A stretch of DNA of 64,000 bases from Flavobacterium luteum (lineage in GTDB: Bacteria; Bacteroidota; Bacteroidia; Flavobacteriales; Flavobacteriaceae). Below are positions 9,090 to 18,655 of the stretch, one piece after another (within the stretch, counting starts at the first letter, position 1; every line of letters starts with the position of its first letter). The DNA lies in assembly GCF_008806775.1 (NCBI RefSeq), contig NZ_WAEM01000007.1:62001-126000 (forward strand), read 5' to 3'. A program made the translations under genes and the position numbers. The notes below the pieces were generated by a model. The model saw only the letters and a program-made list of their open reading frames with translations, was not told where the DNA came from and did not search any database.

Positions 9090-10310
9090 ATGGAACTAGT
9101 TCAAGAAAAATTTATTGAAACTGAAATTGGTTTAATTCCAAGTGATTGGGAAGTTATGAAATTAGGAAATATGACAAAACTAATGACAAATGGTTTTGTT
9201 GGAATTGCTAAAACTCATTACACAGAAAATAGAGACGGAGTTTTATATATACAAGGATATAATGTTGAGGAAAATTCATTTAAATTCAAGGGAATTAAAA
9301 AAGTCACATTAGAATTCCATTTGAATAATTCTAAATCTTGTCTTAAAAAAGATGATTTATTAACTGTTCAAACTGGAGATGTTGGATTAACTACAATAGT
9401 TCCAAAATATTTAGAAGGATCAAATTGCCACGCATTAATTATAACAAGATTTAAAAAAAATAGGTACAATGCTTTGTTTTATTGCTACTATCTTAACTCA
9501 AAAACTGGAAGAGGTAGATTAAAGGAAATAGAAACAGGCACAACAATGAAACATATTAATGTTGGCGAGTTAATCCATTTTGAAGTTCCAGTTCCAACTA
9601 CAGTAGAACAAACTCTAATAGCATCAGCACTTTCAAACACCGATAGCTGGATAACTAATCTCGAAAACCTATTAACCAAAAAACGCCAAATAAAACAAGG
9701 TGCTTTACAAGAATTACTAAAACCAAAAAAAGGTTGGGAAGTGAAGAAGTTAGGGGATGTTGGAGAATGTATTATTGGTTTAACATATAGTCCAGATAAT
9801 GTTACTAGTGAAGGTAAATTGGTTTTAAGATCATCAAATGTAAAAGATAATAAACTGGTTTTTAGTGATACCGTTTTTGTAAATGTAGAAGTGTCGGAAA
9901 AATTAATCACTCGAAAAGGCGATATTCTAATTTGCGTAAGAAATGGCAGTCGTAACCTAATAGGAAAATGTGCTTATATTGATGGTCGAGGTGTTGGCGA
10001 AACATTCGGAGCTTTTATGTCTGTTTTTCGTTCTAATTATAACGCCTATATTTTTCAAGTTTTTCAATCCAATATTATCAAAAAACAGATAGAAGAACAT
10101 TTGGGAGCAACCATAAATCAAATCACAAATAAGAGTTTAAATTCCTTTCAAATTCCTTTTCCAACAATCAAAGAGCAAGAATATATTGTTGATATTTTGA
10201 GTGATATGGATGCAGAAATAGAACAGCTTGAAACGAAACTAGAAAAAGCAAAAAAAGTAAAGCAAGGAATGATGCAGGAGTTATTAACTGGTAAAACACG
10301 ATTGGTATGA
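9090..10310 (+). CDS. hsdS: Type I restriction-modification specificity subunit HsdS
   Basis: Specificity subunit (406 aa) with the usual two half-repeats. Target recognition domain 1 spans about residues 15-180, followed by a conserved helix (KKRQIKQGALQELL) and a linker GWEVKKLGDVGE. Target recognition domain 2 spans about 215-375, followed by the matching helix (LEKAKKVKQGMMQELLTGK). The two helices set the spacing of the bipartite DNA site. Both domains are complete. The 3' end overlaps the next gene by ATGA (10307-10310), indicating translational coupling. Confidence 0.94.
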   Translation: MELVQEKFIETEIGLIPSDWEVMKLGNMTKLMTNGFVGIAKTHYTENRDGVLYIQGYNVEENSFKFKGIKKVTLEFHLNNSKSCLKKDDLLTVQTGDVGLTTIVPKYLEGSNCHALIITRFKKNRYNALFYCYYLNSKTGRGRLKEIETGTTMKHINVGELIHFEVPVPTTVEQTLIASALSNTDSWITNLENLLTKKRQIKQGALQELLKPKKGWEVKKLGDVGECIIGLTYSPDNVTSEGKLVLRSSNVKDNKLVFSDTVFVNVEVSEKLITRKGDILICVRNGSRNLIGKCAYIDGRGVGETFGAFMSVFRSNYNAYIFQVFQSNIIKKQIEEHLGATINQITNKSLNSFQIPFPTIKEQEYIVDILSDMDAEIEQLETKLEKAKKVKQGMMQELLTGKTRLV

Positions 10311-12094
10311 ACGAAAATAAATTAGTTTTAAAATCGATAAACGATTTACTGGGAAGTAAGTTTTATATCCCATCCTACCAACGCGGTTACAGATGGAAAA
10401 ACCAGCAAGTAGAAGATTTACTCAAAGACCTTTGGGAATTCAAAACCAATCCGCCAAAGCAAGACGATGGCAAAGAAAAACCGTTCTATTGTTTGCAACC
10501 TGTAGTAATAAAACCTACTGAAAATGACAATTGGGAAGTTATTGATGGGCAGCAACGATTAACAACTATTCTAATTATCCTAAACTATTTCAATCAAACA
10601 GAATTTAAAACGCCAAAGCAAGTATTCGATATTAAATTTGAAACTAGAACCGACAGCAAAGAGTTTTTAGACAACATTAATGATGAAGCACTAGCATCAA
10701 AAAATATAGATTATTTCCATATAAACAATGCTTACAAAGTAATTTCCAATTGGTTCGATGAAAAAGAAAAAACCAATTCCGCAGCCAAAAATGAATTTTA
10801 TCCTGTTTTAGTAAACGATACTAAAATAATTTGGTACGAAGTCAATGATGGATCAGATACTATAGATATTTTTACGCGTATCAATATGGGTAAAATCCCA
10901 TTGACAAATGCCGAACTTATCAAAGCTTTGTTCCTAAAAAACACCAATTTCAAGAAAGTAAGCCCTGATAAAATAAGACTTAAACAGTTGCAAATTGCAT
11001 CCGAATGGGACAAGATTGAATACACTCTTCAAGAAAATTCATTTTGGTATTTTATTTCTAACAACTCCAGAAACTTTGCAACACGAATAGAATACATATT
11101 CGATTTAATGAAAGGCAAAAAGAAAGAAGATGAAGAGTATTTTACTTTTTATAAATTCTATGAAGATTTCGAAAAAAGCAAAGACACCAATGAAAACCCT
11201 GATATAGATGCAATTTGGCTAAAAATAAAAAAGTATTTCTTAACTTTTGAAGAATGGTATAAAGACCGTGAGCTATACCATCTTATTGGTTTTTTGCTAA
11301 CGGTTAACACTGATATTATTTACTTGTTAGAGAAATCAGAAAACAAAACTAAAACCGAGTTTAAAGCATTTTTAATAGAGGAAATAAAAACTAAAGTACA
11401 ATTTCAAATAGAGGAATTAGACTTTTATAAATCGAAAGCCAAAGCGAGAATAAAAACTATTCTATTACTTTTCAACATACAAACTATTGTGTTGAATGAG
11501 AATTCTAACATTCGTTTCCCATTTGATAGTTACAAAACAGAAAATTGGGATATAGAACACATACGTTCTCAAACTGATAGAAAAATTACGGGTAATGCTC
11601 GTAAAGATTGGTCCAAAGATATTCTAGAGTATTTTACCGGTAATAAGTATGTTGAAAATAAAAAAGTGGATTTAGATGTTCTTGAAGACGAAGAAAAAAA
11701 ATTGTGTACCAGTTTACTGAAAACTATTACTTCAGATAAAATTATTGATGATGATTTTGATAAATTATACAGTACCATTATTGAAAAATTTAAGGAAGAC
11801 AAAGAACCCGAAAAGATTAATTCAATTTCAAATTTAGCACTATTAGACGCTTCAACCAATAGAAGTTATGGGAATGCTGTATTTCCAGTTAAAAGAAAAA
11901 TTATTATCGAAAATGATATGCAAGGAACCTTTGTGCCAATTTGTACAAAAAATGTATTTCTTAAATCCTATAGTAAAAAATTAGGCGAAATAATGTATTG
12001 GAAAAATGAAGATGCGAATGATTATTTAAAAGCTATAAAGCAAACATTATCTATTTATTTACCAACACAAAAAGTTAAAGATGGAAAACAATAA
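10307..12094 (+). CDS. DUF262 + DUF1524 protein, GmrSD-like (first of two)
   Basis: Protein of 595 aa with the DUF262 ParB-like nucleotidase signature: SYQRGYRWK near residue 25 and VIDGQQRLTT near residue 85. A C-terminal DUF1524/HNH-type nuclease region follows, with ENWDIEHIRSQT near 410 and the late NLALLDASTNRSYGN and FPVKRKII segments. This is the domain pair of type IV GmrSD enzymes, which cut modified phage DNA in an NTP-dependent way. Here it is translationally coupled to hsdS and to a second DUF262 gene, so it probably widens the operon to phages with modified bases. Substrate is inferred. Confidence 0.85.
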   Translation: MNENKLVLKSINDLLGSKFYIPSYQRGYRWKNQQVEDLLKDLWEFKTNPPKQDDGKEKPFYCLQPVVIKPTENDNWEVIDGQQRLTTILIILNYFNQTEFKTPKQVFDIKFETRTDSKEFLDNINDEALASKNIDYFHINNAYKVISNWFDEKEKTNSAAKNEFYPVLVNDTKIIWYEVNDGSDTIDIFTRINMGKIPLTNAELIKALFLKNTNFKKVSPDKIRLKQLQIASEWDKIEYTLQENSFWYFISNNSRNFATRIEYIFDLMKGKKKEDEEYFTFYKFYEDFEKSKDTNENPDIDAIWLKIKKYFLTFEEWYKDRELYHLIGFLLTVNTDIIYLLEKSENKTKTEFKAFLIEEIKTKVQFQIEELDFYKSKAKARIKTILLLFNIQTIVLNENSNIRFPFDSYKTENWDIEHIRSQTDRKITGNARKDWSKDILEYFTGNKYVENKKVDLDVLEDEEKKLCTSLLKTITSDKIIDDDFDKLYSTIIEKFKEDKEPEKINSISNLALLDASTNRSYGNAVFPVKRKIIIENDMQGTFVPICTKNVFLKSYSKKLGEIMYWKNEDANDYLKAIKQTLSIYLPTQKVKDGKQ

Positions 12095-14558
12095 TACTTT
12101 AGAAACTCAATCAGGCGAAAGGTTAACCTTTTTTCAGCTATTTGATGAAAAGGAGTATCACATTGAAATTCCTATTATCCAAAGAGATTACGCACAGGGA
12201 AGAAAAGCATCTTTTGAAGTGAGAGATTTGTTTCTCGATGCTTTGTACAATTATTTAGAAGAAAATAAAAAACACAGGGATTTAGATTTTGTATACGGTA
12301 GTCTTATAGATAATGACAATAAGAATGATATAAAATTCATTCCTTTAGATGGTCAGCAAAGGTTAACCACTTTATTCCTTTTACATTGGTATTTGGCTAA
12401 TAAAGACGGTCAACTTGACTTATTTAAAGATAAACTTCAAAAGGGAAATAAATCAAAATTCACTTATGAAACAAGAACAAGTTCAAGAGAGTTTTGTGAT
12501 GCTTTGTTGTTAAATGACATAGAATTAGAGGAACTTTTACCACCAGACAAAAACCAAAAAAATAGTCTATCAAAAACAATAAAAGACAGTTCGTGGTATT
12601 TTTTATCCTGGGGAAATGATCCAACAATAAAATCAATGTTGGTAATGCTTGATGCTATTCATAATAAATTCAATAATGCTGATAATTTCTTCGACAGGCT
12701 AATTAGTCCAGACAATCCCGTAATTACATTTCAATTCTTAAACTTAAAAGAATTTAAGCTTACAGATGATTTGTATATAAAGATGAATGCAAGAGGAAAG
12801 TCACTAACAGACTTCGAGAATTTCAAAGCTAAATTTGAGCAACATATAAAGGATTTAGAATTTAAAACGGCACCAAAATTCAAACTACTTTTCAATGACA
12901 TAGAAAAAAAAGTTACTGTTCAAGAGTATTTTTCACATAAAATAGATACCGATTGGGCTAATCTATTTTGGAATTATAGAGACCCAATTAAAAATATATA
13001 CGACGACCAATTAATGAACTTCATTAGAGCTTTTGCGATTAATCACTTAGCTGCTAAACCAAATGAGGATTTTGATTTAACAAATTTAAAATATTTACTA
13101 GACAGGCAAAATGACAACATTTCGTTCCAAAAATATATTGAATTAAAGTGCTTTGATGAAAAATTTATTCTTGAGCTGATTAAAATTCTTGACTATTTAA
13201 AAAACGAGGACAACACGATTAGACTGTATTTAAAAAGTTCACAATATTATGACGAAACAGATACATTCATCAATATTGTAAATAATTCTTTTAAGGATGC
13301 AGCATATTCATATCGTATAAAATTTTATGCATTTTGCCAGTACCTAAACAAATTTGAAACTACAGTTGGGCTGGAAGAATGGTTAAGAGTAATATCAAAT
13401 TTAACAGAAAACACAGCTCCTTACAATAATGAAACGGAGTTTAGAAGGTCAATTAGAGCTGTTGAATATCTATTACAAATTGCAAATACGATAATAACAA
13501 ATTTATCACTAGATACTTTAAAAGTAGATGGCTTTAATGAATACCAAGTTAAAGAAGAGGTAATAAAAGCAAAACTGATTTTGAAAGATGATAACTGGGC
13601 AAAATTAATCTACAATACAGAATATGAATTAAAATATTTTAGTTGTCAGCTTACGTTTATTTTATATTTTTCTGGAATTGAAGATGTAATTAGCAATATA
13701 AATAATTGGACTACCAAAGAAAATGATGAACTATTCAATTCATTTAAAAAATATGTAACCATAGCAAAAGGAGTATTTAGTAGTGGTGGATTAAGGAAAT
13801 TTAATAACCACTTGTGGCAAAGAGCTTTATTGTCTAAAGGTAATTATTTAATTTCTGAAGGTTCAAATTCAAGTTTTCTAATAAATAACGACAGGGATAT
13901 TAGTTGGAAAAGATTATTACTTGCAGATAAAGATGGCGGTAAACCAAAAAGAATATTTGTTAAGCAAGTTTTTGATGATATTGATTTTAATATTCTGGAT
14001 GTTGAAAAAGGATTGAAAGCAATAGTTGCTAATTCATTAAAAACGGTTACAGGTTGGAGAAATAAGTTTATAAAAACACCAAGCTTATTTAATTTTTTAG
14101 GAGCAAAACAATACATAAGATATAAGTCAGATAATGAAATATATTTACTGGCAGGAGAAAGAATGAGTGGCAGTCATACCGAGCTTTTTACCTATAGTTA
14201 TTTTCTCGAAAATTTAGAGAATAAATCTTTTCCACCATTCAATAAATGCGCGTATTATGCTATTAGCGGCGAAGCTGACGAACCTTGTATTTATTTAAAA
14301 GATTGGCTTTTTAAAAAATCAAACTATGAGTTAGATATAACTTATGACACTGTAAACAAGAAATACAATCTTTCGTTTTTTTACGTAAAAAGCAAAACAT
14401 TCGATACAGAAATAGTAGAAATATTAAGTTCAAATGATTTTATAAAATCATCCGATTATGAAGCTTACGATTTGTTGTTGTCTGAAAAAGATTTACAAAA
14501 ATCGCTGATAAAATTATGCAATGAGTTTCAACTTTTAAATGATAGTACTAATGAATAA
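12081..14558 (+). CDS. DUF262 domain protein (second of two)
   Basis: Large 825-aa protein with an N-terminal DUF262 domain: IPIIQRDYAQGR near residue 30 and PLDGQQRLTTLFLLHWYL near residue 90, the conserved nucleotidase motifs. A middle segment LTDDLYIKMNARGKSLTDFENFKAKFE near 230 is also typical for DUF262. The C-terminal 500 residues are of unknown fold, and I do not see a clear HNH (DUF1524) motif, unlike the neighbouring paralogue. It overlaps the first DUF262 gene by 14 bp and hsdR by 8 bp. It may act as a partner or sensor for the first protein; this is inference. Confidence 0.8.
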   Translation: MENNNTLETQSGERLTFFQLFDEKEYHIEIPIIQRDYAQGRKASFEVRDLFLDALYNYLEENKKHRDLDFVYGSLIDNDNKNDIKFIPLDGQQRLTTLFLLHWYLANKDGQLDLFKDKLQKGNKSKFTYETRTSSREFCDALLLNDIELEELLPPDKNQKNSLSKTIKDSSWYFLSWGNDPTIKSMLVMLDAIHNKFNNADNFFDRLISPDNPVITFQFLNLKEFKLTDDLYIKMNARGKSLTDFENFKAKFEQHIKDLEFKTAPKFKLLFNDIEKKVTVQEYFSHKIDTDWANLFWNYRDPIKNIYDDQLMNFIRAFAINHLAAKPNEDFDLTNLKYLLDRQNDNISFQKYIELKCFDEKFILELIKILDYLKNEDNTIRLYLKSSQYYDETDTFINIVNNSFKDAAYSYRIKFYAFCQYLNKFETTVGLEEWLRVISNLTENTAPYNNETEFRRSIRAVEYLLQIANTIITNLSLDTLKVDGFNEYQVKEEVIKAKLILKDDNWAKLIYNTEYELKYFSCQLTFILYFSGIEDVISNINNWTTKENDELFNSFKKYVTIAKGVFSSGGLRKFNNHLWQRALLSKGNYLISEGSNSSFLINNDRDISWKRLLLADKDGGKPKRIFVKQVFDDIDFNILDVEKGLKAIVANSLKTVTGWRNKFIKTPSLFNFLGAKQYIRYKSDNEIYLLAGERMSGSHTELFTYSYFLENLENKSFPPFNKCAYYAISGEADEPCIYLKDWLFKKSNYELDITYDTVNKKYNLSFFYVKSKTFDTEIVEILSSNDFIKSSDYEAYDLLLSEKDLQKSLIKLCNEFQLLNDSTNE

Positions 14559-17500
14559 TATAGGCAAATCAGAACGAGAAAGTCAAAACCGAATTATTCA
14601 ACTTTTCAAAAACGAGTTGAAATACACCTATTTAGGAAACTGGGAAGAACAAACACGAGCACAACCTGTTGAAGAAAAATTGTTGTTAGATTTTTTAATC
14701 AATACTCAAGGATATTCAACTATTGTGGCTAATAAAGCAGTTCAAGAGTTAGTAAAAGTAGCAACTAATATTTCTATTGGATTATATGATGCCAACAAAG
14801 AAGTCTATAAATTACTTCGTTATGGCGTTTCGGTTCGTGAAGAATTAGGAGAACAAAAGGAACGAGCTTGGTTTATCAATTGGAAAGAACCACAGAAAAA
14901 TAATTTTGCAATAGCCGAAGAAGTAACTGTTTCAGGACAATACTCTAAAAGACCGGATATAGTAATTTATGTAAACGGAATTGCTTTAGGAATTATAGAA
15001 CTTAAAAACAGTCGCAAAGGAGTAGAATGGGGTATTCGTCAGAACTTGGACAATCAAAAACCAATGTTCATACAAAAGTTCTTTACCACAATGCAGTATG
15101 TTTTAGCAGGAAACGACACACAAGGTTTGCGTTACGGAACTATTGAAACTACTGAAAAATATTATTTGCAGTGGAAAGAAGAAGCCGACAAGAAATTTGA
15201 TTATGCAATAGACAAACATTTGTATTTAATGTGTCAAAAAGAGCGTTTCCTTGAATTGATACACGACTTTGTAGTGTTCGACAAAGGCACAAAAAAATTA
15301 TGCCGTCCCAATCAATTTTTTGGTATCAAAGCCGCACACAATAACGTGCATACCAAACAAGGAGGTATTATTTGGCATACACAAGGAAGCGGAAAAAGTC
15401 TAACAATGGTGTGGCTTACAAAATGGATTAGAGAAAATATAGACAACAGCCGAATACTTATCATTACGGATCGTGAAGAACTTGACGACCAAATAGAAAA
15501 GCTTTTTTTAGGTGTTGAAGAGAATATTTATAGAACTAAAAGCGGTAAAGATTTAATTAGTAAACTAAACAATACAAGTCCTTGGTTAATGGCTAGTTTA
15601 GTGCACAAATTTGGTAGAAATTCTGAAGAAGGAGATTTTGAAGGCTACATCGAAGAATTAAAAAAGAGTTTAAGTTCTGATTTCAGAGCCAAAGGAAATA
15701 TTTATGTTTTTGTAGATGAATGCCACAGAACACAATCCGGCAAACTACACGATGCAATGAAATTATTATTGCCAGATGCATTATTCATTGGTTTTACAGG
15801 AACACCATTACTCAAAAAGGATAAACAAAAAAGTATAGAAGTTTTTGGCCCATACATTGGTGAGCCGTATAAGTTTGATGAAGCTGTTGCCGATGGTGTG
15901 GTATTGGATTTATTATACGAGGCGCGTGATGTAGAACAATTTGTAACTGACCAACAAAGTATTGATGATTGGTTTGATGCAGAAACCAAAGGATTAACAG
16001 ATAGTGCCAAGGTTGATCTAAAAAGAAAATGGGGAACAATGCAAAAAGTATTGGGTTCTAAATCCAGGTTAGAAAAGATAGTTTTTGATATTGTAAAAGA
16101 TTTCAAAATAAAACCTAGATTATCTACAGGAGAAGGAAATGCAATGTTAGTTTCCAGCAGTGTTTACAATGCTTGCAAATATTATGAACTTTTTCAAAAT
16201 GCAGGCTTCAAGGAATGTGCAATAATTACTTCTTATAATCCACATCACGGGGACACTAAAGGCGAAGAAACAGGCGAAAGTACTCCAACAGAAAAACTAT
16301 TGAAATACGAGGTTTATCAAAGAATGTTAAATGGTAAAACCACAGAGGATTTTGAACAACTAGCAAAAACCCAGTTTATAAAAGAACCAGCTAAAATGAA
16401 ATTGTTGATTGTTGTAGATAAGCTTTTAACAGGTTTTGATGCACCTTCGGCAACTTATCTCTACATTGATAAATCAATGCAAGACCACGGCTTATTTCAA
16501 GCTATTTGCCGTGTTAATCGTGTGGATAATGAAGACAAAGAATACGGGTATATTGTAGATTATAAAGATTTATTCAAAAGTTTGCAAAGGTCAATCACAG
16601 ATTACACTTCTGGAGCTTTTGATGAATATGATTTAGATGATGTAAAAGGATTATTGTCAGACAGATATGAAGTAAGCAAAGACCGATTAGAAAGTGCTTT
16701 AGAAACAGTTATTGCTTTGTGCGAACCAGTACATCCGCAAGACGAACCTAGTTTCATTAGATACTTTTGTGGTAATACTGAAAATCCAGACGATATAAGA
16801 GAGACCGAAGAAAGAAGAGTTACTTTATATAAATCGGTAGTTGCATTAATTAGGGCTTATGCAAATATTGCTAATGAAATGCACAAAATTGGTTATACAG
16901 AACAAGAAGCAGAGAAAATAAAAAAACAAGTTCAGTTCTACTCTGACCTTAGAGAAACCATAAAACAAGCAAGTGGCGATTATGTAGATTTGAAAAGATT
17001 TGAACCAGGAATGCGTCAATTAATGGATATGTATTTAGATGCCAAAAGCAGCAAGAAAATATCCGATTTTGAAAACAAATCTCTGGTAGATTTGATAGTA
17101 CACGTTAGTGAACCAACAGAACCTTATGGCAATAAAAGAAGTCAAGAAGCAGTTGCAGAAACCATTGAAAATAATGTTAGAAAGGTAATTATTGAGGAAA
17201 GTCAAACCAATCCAAAGTATTATGAAAAAATGTCAATATTATTGTATGAACTCATAAAACAAAGGAAGGAAGAAACAATTGCGTACCAAGAATATTTGGA
17301 AAAAATCAAACAATTAGCGGGAAATGTTTCTAATCCAATGGGAACAACAGAATATCCAACTACATTAAATTCTCCTGCAAAAAGAGCATTATTTGATAAT
17401 TTAGATGAAGATGAAATACTGGCACTAGCTCTAGATAACGTAATTAAAAGTAACAAATTAGACGGTTGGAGAGACGGAGGATTAAAAGAAAAAAAACTGC

Positions 17501-17583
17501 GAATTGCAATCAATGAAATTATCAAAGACGATAATAGAACTGAAGAATTGATGCATATTGTAAAAGCTCAAAATGAATATTAG
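14551..17583 (+). CDS. hsdR: Type I restriction endonuclease subunit HsdR
   Basis: Motor and nuclease subunit (1010 aa). The N-terminal PD-(D/E)xK nuclease shows D136 (RPDIVIY), E150 and K152 (IIELK). The SF2 translocase follows with Walker A TQGSGKS at about 276-283, DECH at about 388-392 and motif III GFTGTP. The C-terminal region (about 750-1010) is the helical assembly domain. All catalytic residues are present, so the enzyme looks active. I chose the ATG at 14551, which overlaps the preceding stop; an in-frame ATG at 14539 would add four residues. Confidence 0.95.
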   Translation: MNNIGKSERESQNRIIQLFKNELKYTYLGNWEEQTRAQPVEEKLLLDFLINTQGYSTIVANKAVQELVKVATNISIGLYDANKEVYKLLRYGVSVREELGEQKERAWFINWKEPQKNNFAIAEEVTVSGQYSKRPDIVIYVNGIALGIIELKNSRKGVEWGIRQNLDNQKPMFIQKFFTTMQYVLAGNDTQGLRYGTIETTEKYYLQWKEEADKKFDYAIDKHLYLMCQKERFLELIHDFVVFDKGTKKLCRPNQFFGIKAAHNNVHTKQGGIIWHTQGSGKSLTMVWLTKWIRENIDNSRILIITDREELDDQIEKLFLGVEENIYRTKSGKDLISKLNNTSPWLMASLVHKFGRNSEEGDFEGYIEELKKSLSSDFRAKGNIYVFVDECHRTQSGKLHDAMKLLLPDALFIGFTGTPLLKKDKQKSIEVFGPYIGEPYKFDEAVADGVVLDLLYEARDVEQFVTDQQSIDDWFDAETKGLTDSAKVDLKRKWGTMQKVLGSKSRLEKIVFDIVKDFKIKPRLSTGEGNAMLVSSSVYNACKYYELFQNAGFKECAIITSYNPHHGDTKGEETGESTPTEKLLKYEVYQRMLNGKTTEDFEQLAKTQFIKEPAKMKLLIVVDKLLTGFDAPSATYLYIDKSMQDHGLFQAICRVNRVDNEDKEYGYIVDYKDLFKSLQRSITDYTSGAFDEYDLDDVKGLLSDRYEVSKDRLESALETVIALCEPVHPQDEPSFIRYFCGNTENPDDIRETEERRVTLYKSVVALIRAYANIANEMHKIGYTEQEAEKIKKQVQFYSDLRETIKQASGDYVDLKRFEPGMRQLMDMYLDAKSSKKISDFENKSLVDLIVHVSEPTEPYGNKRSQEAVAETIENNVRKVIIEESQTNPKYYEKMSILLYELIKQRKEETIAYQEYLEKIKQLAGNVSNPMGTTEYPTTLNSPAKRALFDNLDEDEILALALDNVIKSNKLDGWRDGGLKEKKLRIAINEIIKDDNRTEELMHIVKAQNEY

Positions 17584-18301
17584 TATGGAAACTATTTCAA
17601 TAGCTAATCTTACTATTGATATTGTTCGTAAGGACATAAAAAATATGCATTTGGCTGTATATCCTCCTAATGGCAGAATACGTTTGTCCGCACCTGAAAA
17701 AACGGATAGCGAAATGATGAGATTGTTTGCTATTTCAAAAATAGGATGGATAAAAAAACATATTAAAAATTTTAATGCACAACCACGAGAAACACCACGA
17801 GAATTTATTTCTGGTGAAAGCCATTATTTATTTGGTAAAAGATATTTATTGAATGTTGTAGAACACAAAGGATTTAATAAAGTAGAAATAAAAGGCACAA
17901 AGACAATCAACCTATTCATAAAACCAAACACTTCAAAAGAAGATAAAGGGCGAATTATGAGAGAATGGCATCGTAATCAGCTAAAAAAGCAAATCCCAGA
18001 ACTTATTACAAAATGGGAAAGTGTAATTGGTGTCAAAGCAAACGATTGGGGTGTAAAACAAATGAGAACCAAATGGGGAACTTGTAACATAGATGAAAAG
18101 AGAATTTGGATTAATTTAGAACTATCAAAAAAACCAATCATTTGTTTAGAATACATTATCGTTCACGAATTAATCCATCTATTAGAAAGAAATCACAACG
18201 ATAAATTTATTGCTTATATGAACCAATTTTTACCAAAATGGAGATTGTACAAAGAAGAATTAAACAATTTACCAGTATCTCATAACGATTGGGGATATTA
18301 A
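17573..18301 (+). CDS. YgjP-like (DUF45, COG1451) M48-type metallopeptidase family protein
   Basis: Protein of 242 aa with the zinc-binding HELIH motif near residues 198-202 in the context IIVHELIHLLERNH, plus the upstream MRTKWGTCN segment typical of the YgjP/DUF45 family. Genes of this family commonly follow hsdR in bacterial type I loci, but their role there is not settled; an E. coli member has been linked to UTP hydrolysis. Its start overlaps the hsdR stop by 11 bp; a second in-frame ATG lies at 17585. It closes the restriction operon. Confidence 0.88.
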   Translation: MNISMETISIANLTIDIVRKDIKNMHLAVYPPNGRIRLSAPEKTDSEMMRLFAISKIGWIKKHIKNFNAQPRETPREFISGESHYLFGKRYLLNVVEHKGFNKVEIKGTKTINLFIKPNTSKEDKGRIMREWHRNQLKKQIPELITKWESVIGVKANDWGVKQMRTKWGTCNIDEKRIWINLELSKKPIICLEYIIVHELIHLLERNHNDKFIAYMNQFLPKWRLYKEELNNLPVSHNDWGY

Positions 18302-18655
18302 TAGTAGTGTAATTTTATAAATAATTTATCAAATTCAAGAAACAATGATTTTATTATAGCCATTATCTCATTCATCTGCACAAAACTTTCGCTTAGTCCA
18401 AGTATTCCTAAACTCAAGTCTTTGTTTGCTTCATTTCGCTAATAACTATAGTAATTAAATTGCGTAATATATTTACAAAAACAATAATGTGACGAATGAT
18501 TACTAAAATGAAACAAAGTTTACTTTGGGAATATTTTTTTACAAACGTTGACAAAATAATAAATGTTAAAGTATAGAAATCAAATATTAATAATGATATT
18601 TGATAATTGTGTTTAATTATAACAAATTAATAATTATTAACTTAAAGATAAAAAG
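18302..18655. other. 354-bp AT-rich gap between the restriction operon and the OLD-family gene
   Basis: No open frame of note, no clear terminator hairpin and no exact TAnnTTTG box. A leader for the next gene probably lies here. Confidence 0.5.

Noticed and set aside
18302..18655. Small RNA or gene in the gap before the OLD-family gene
   Set aside because: No frame, hairpin or promoter box of quality.
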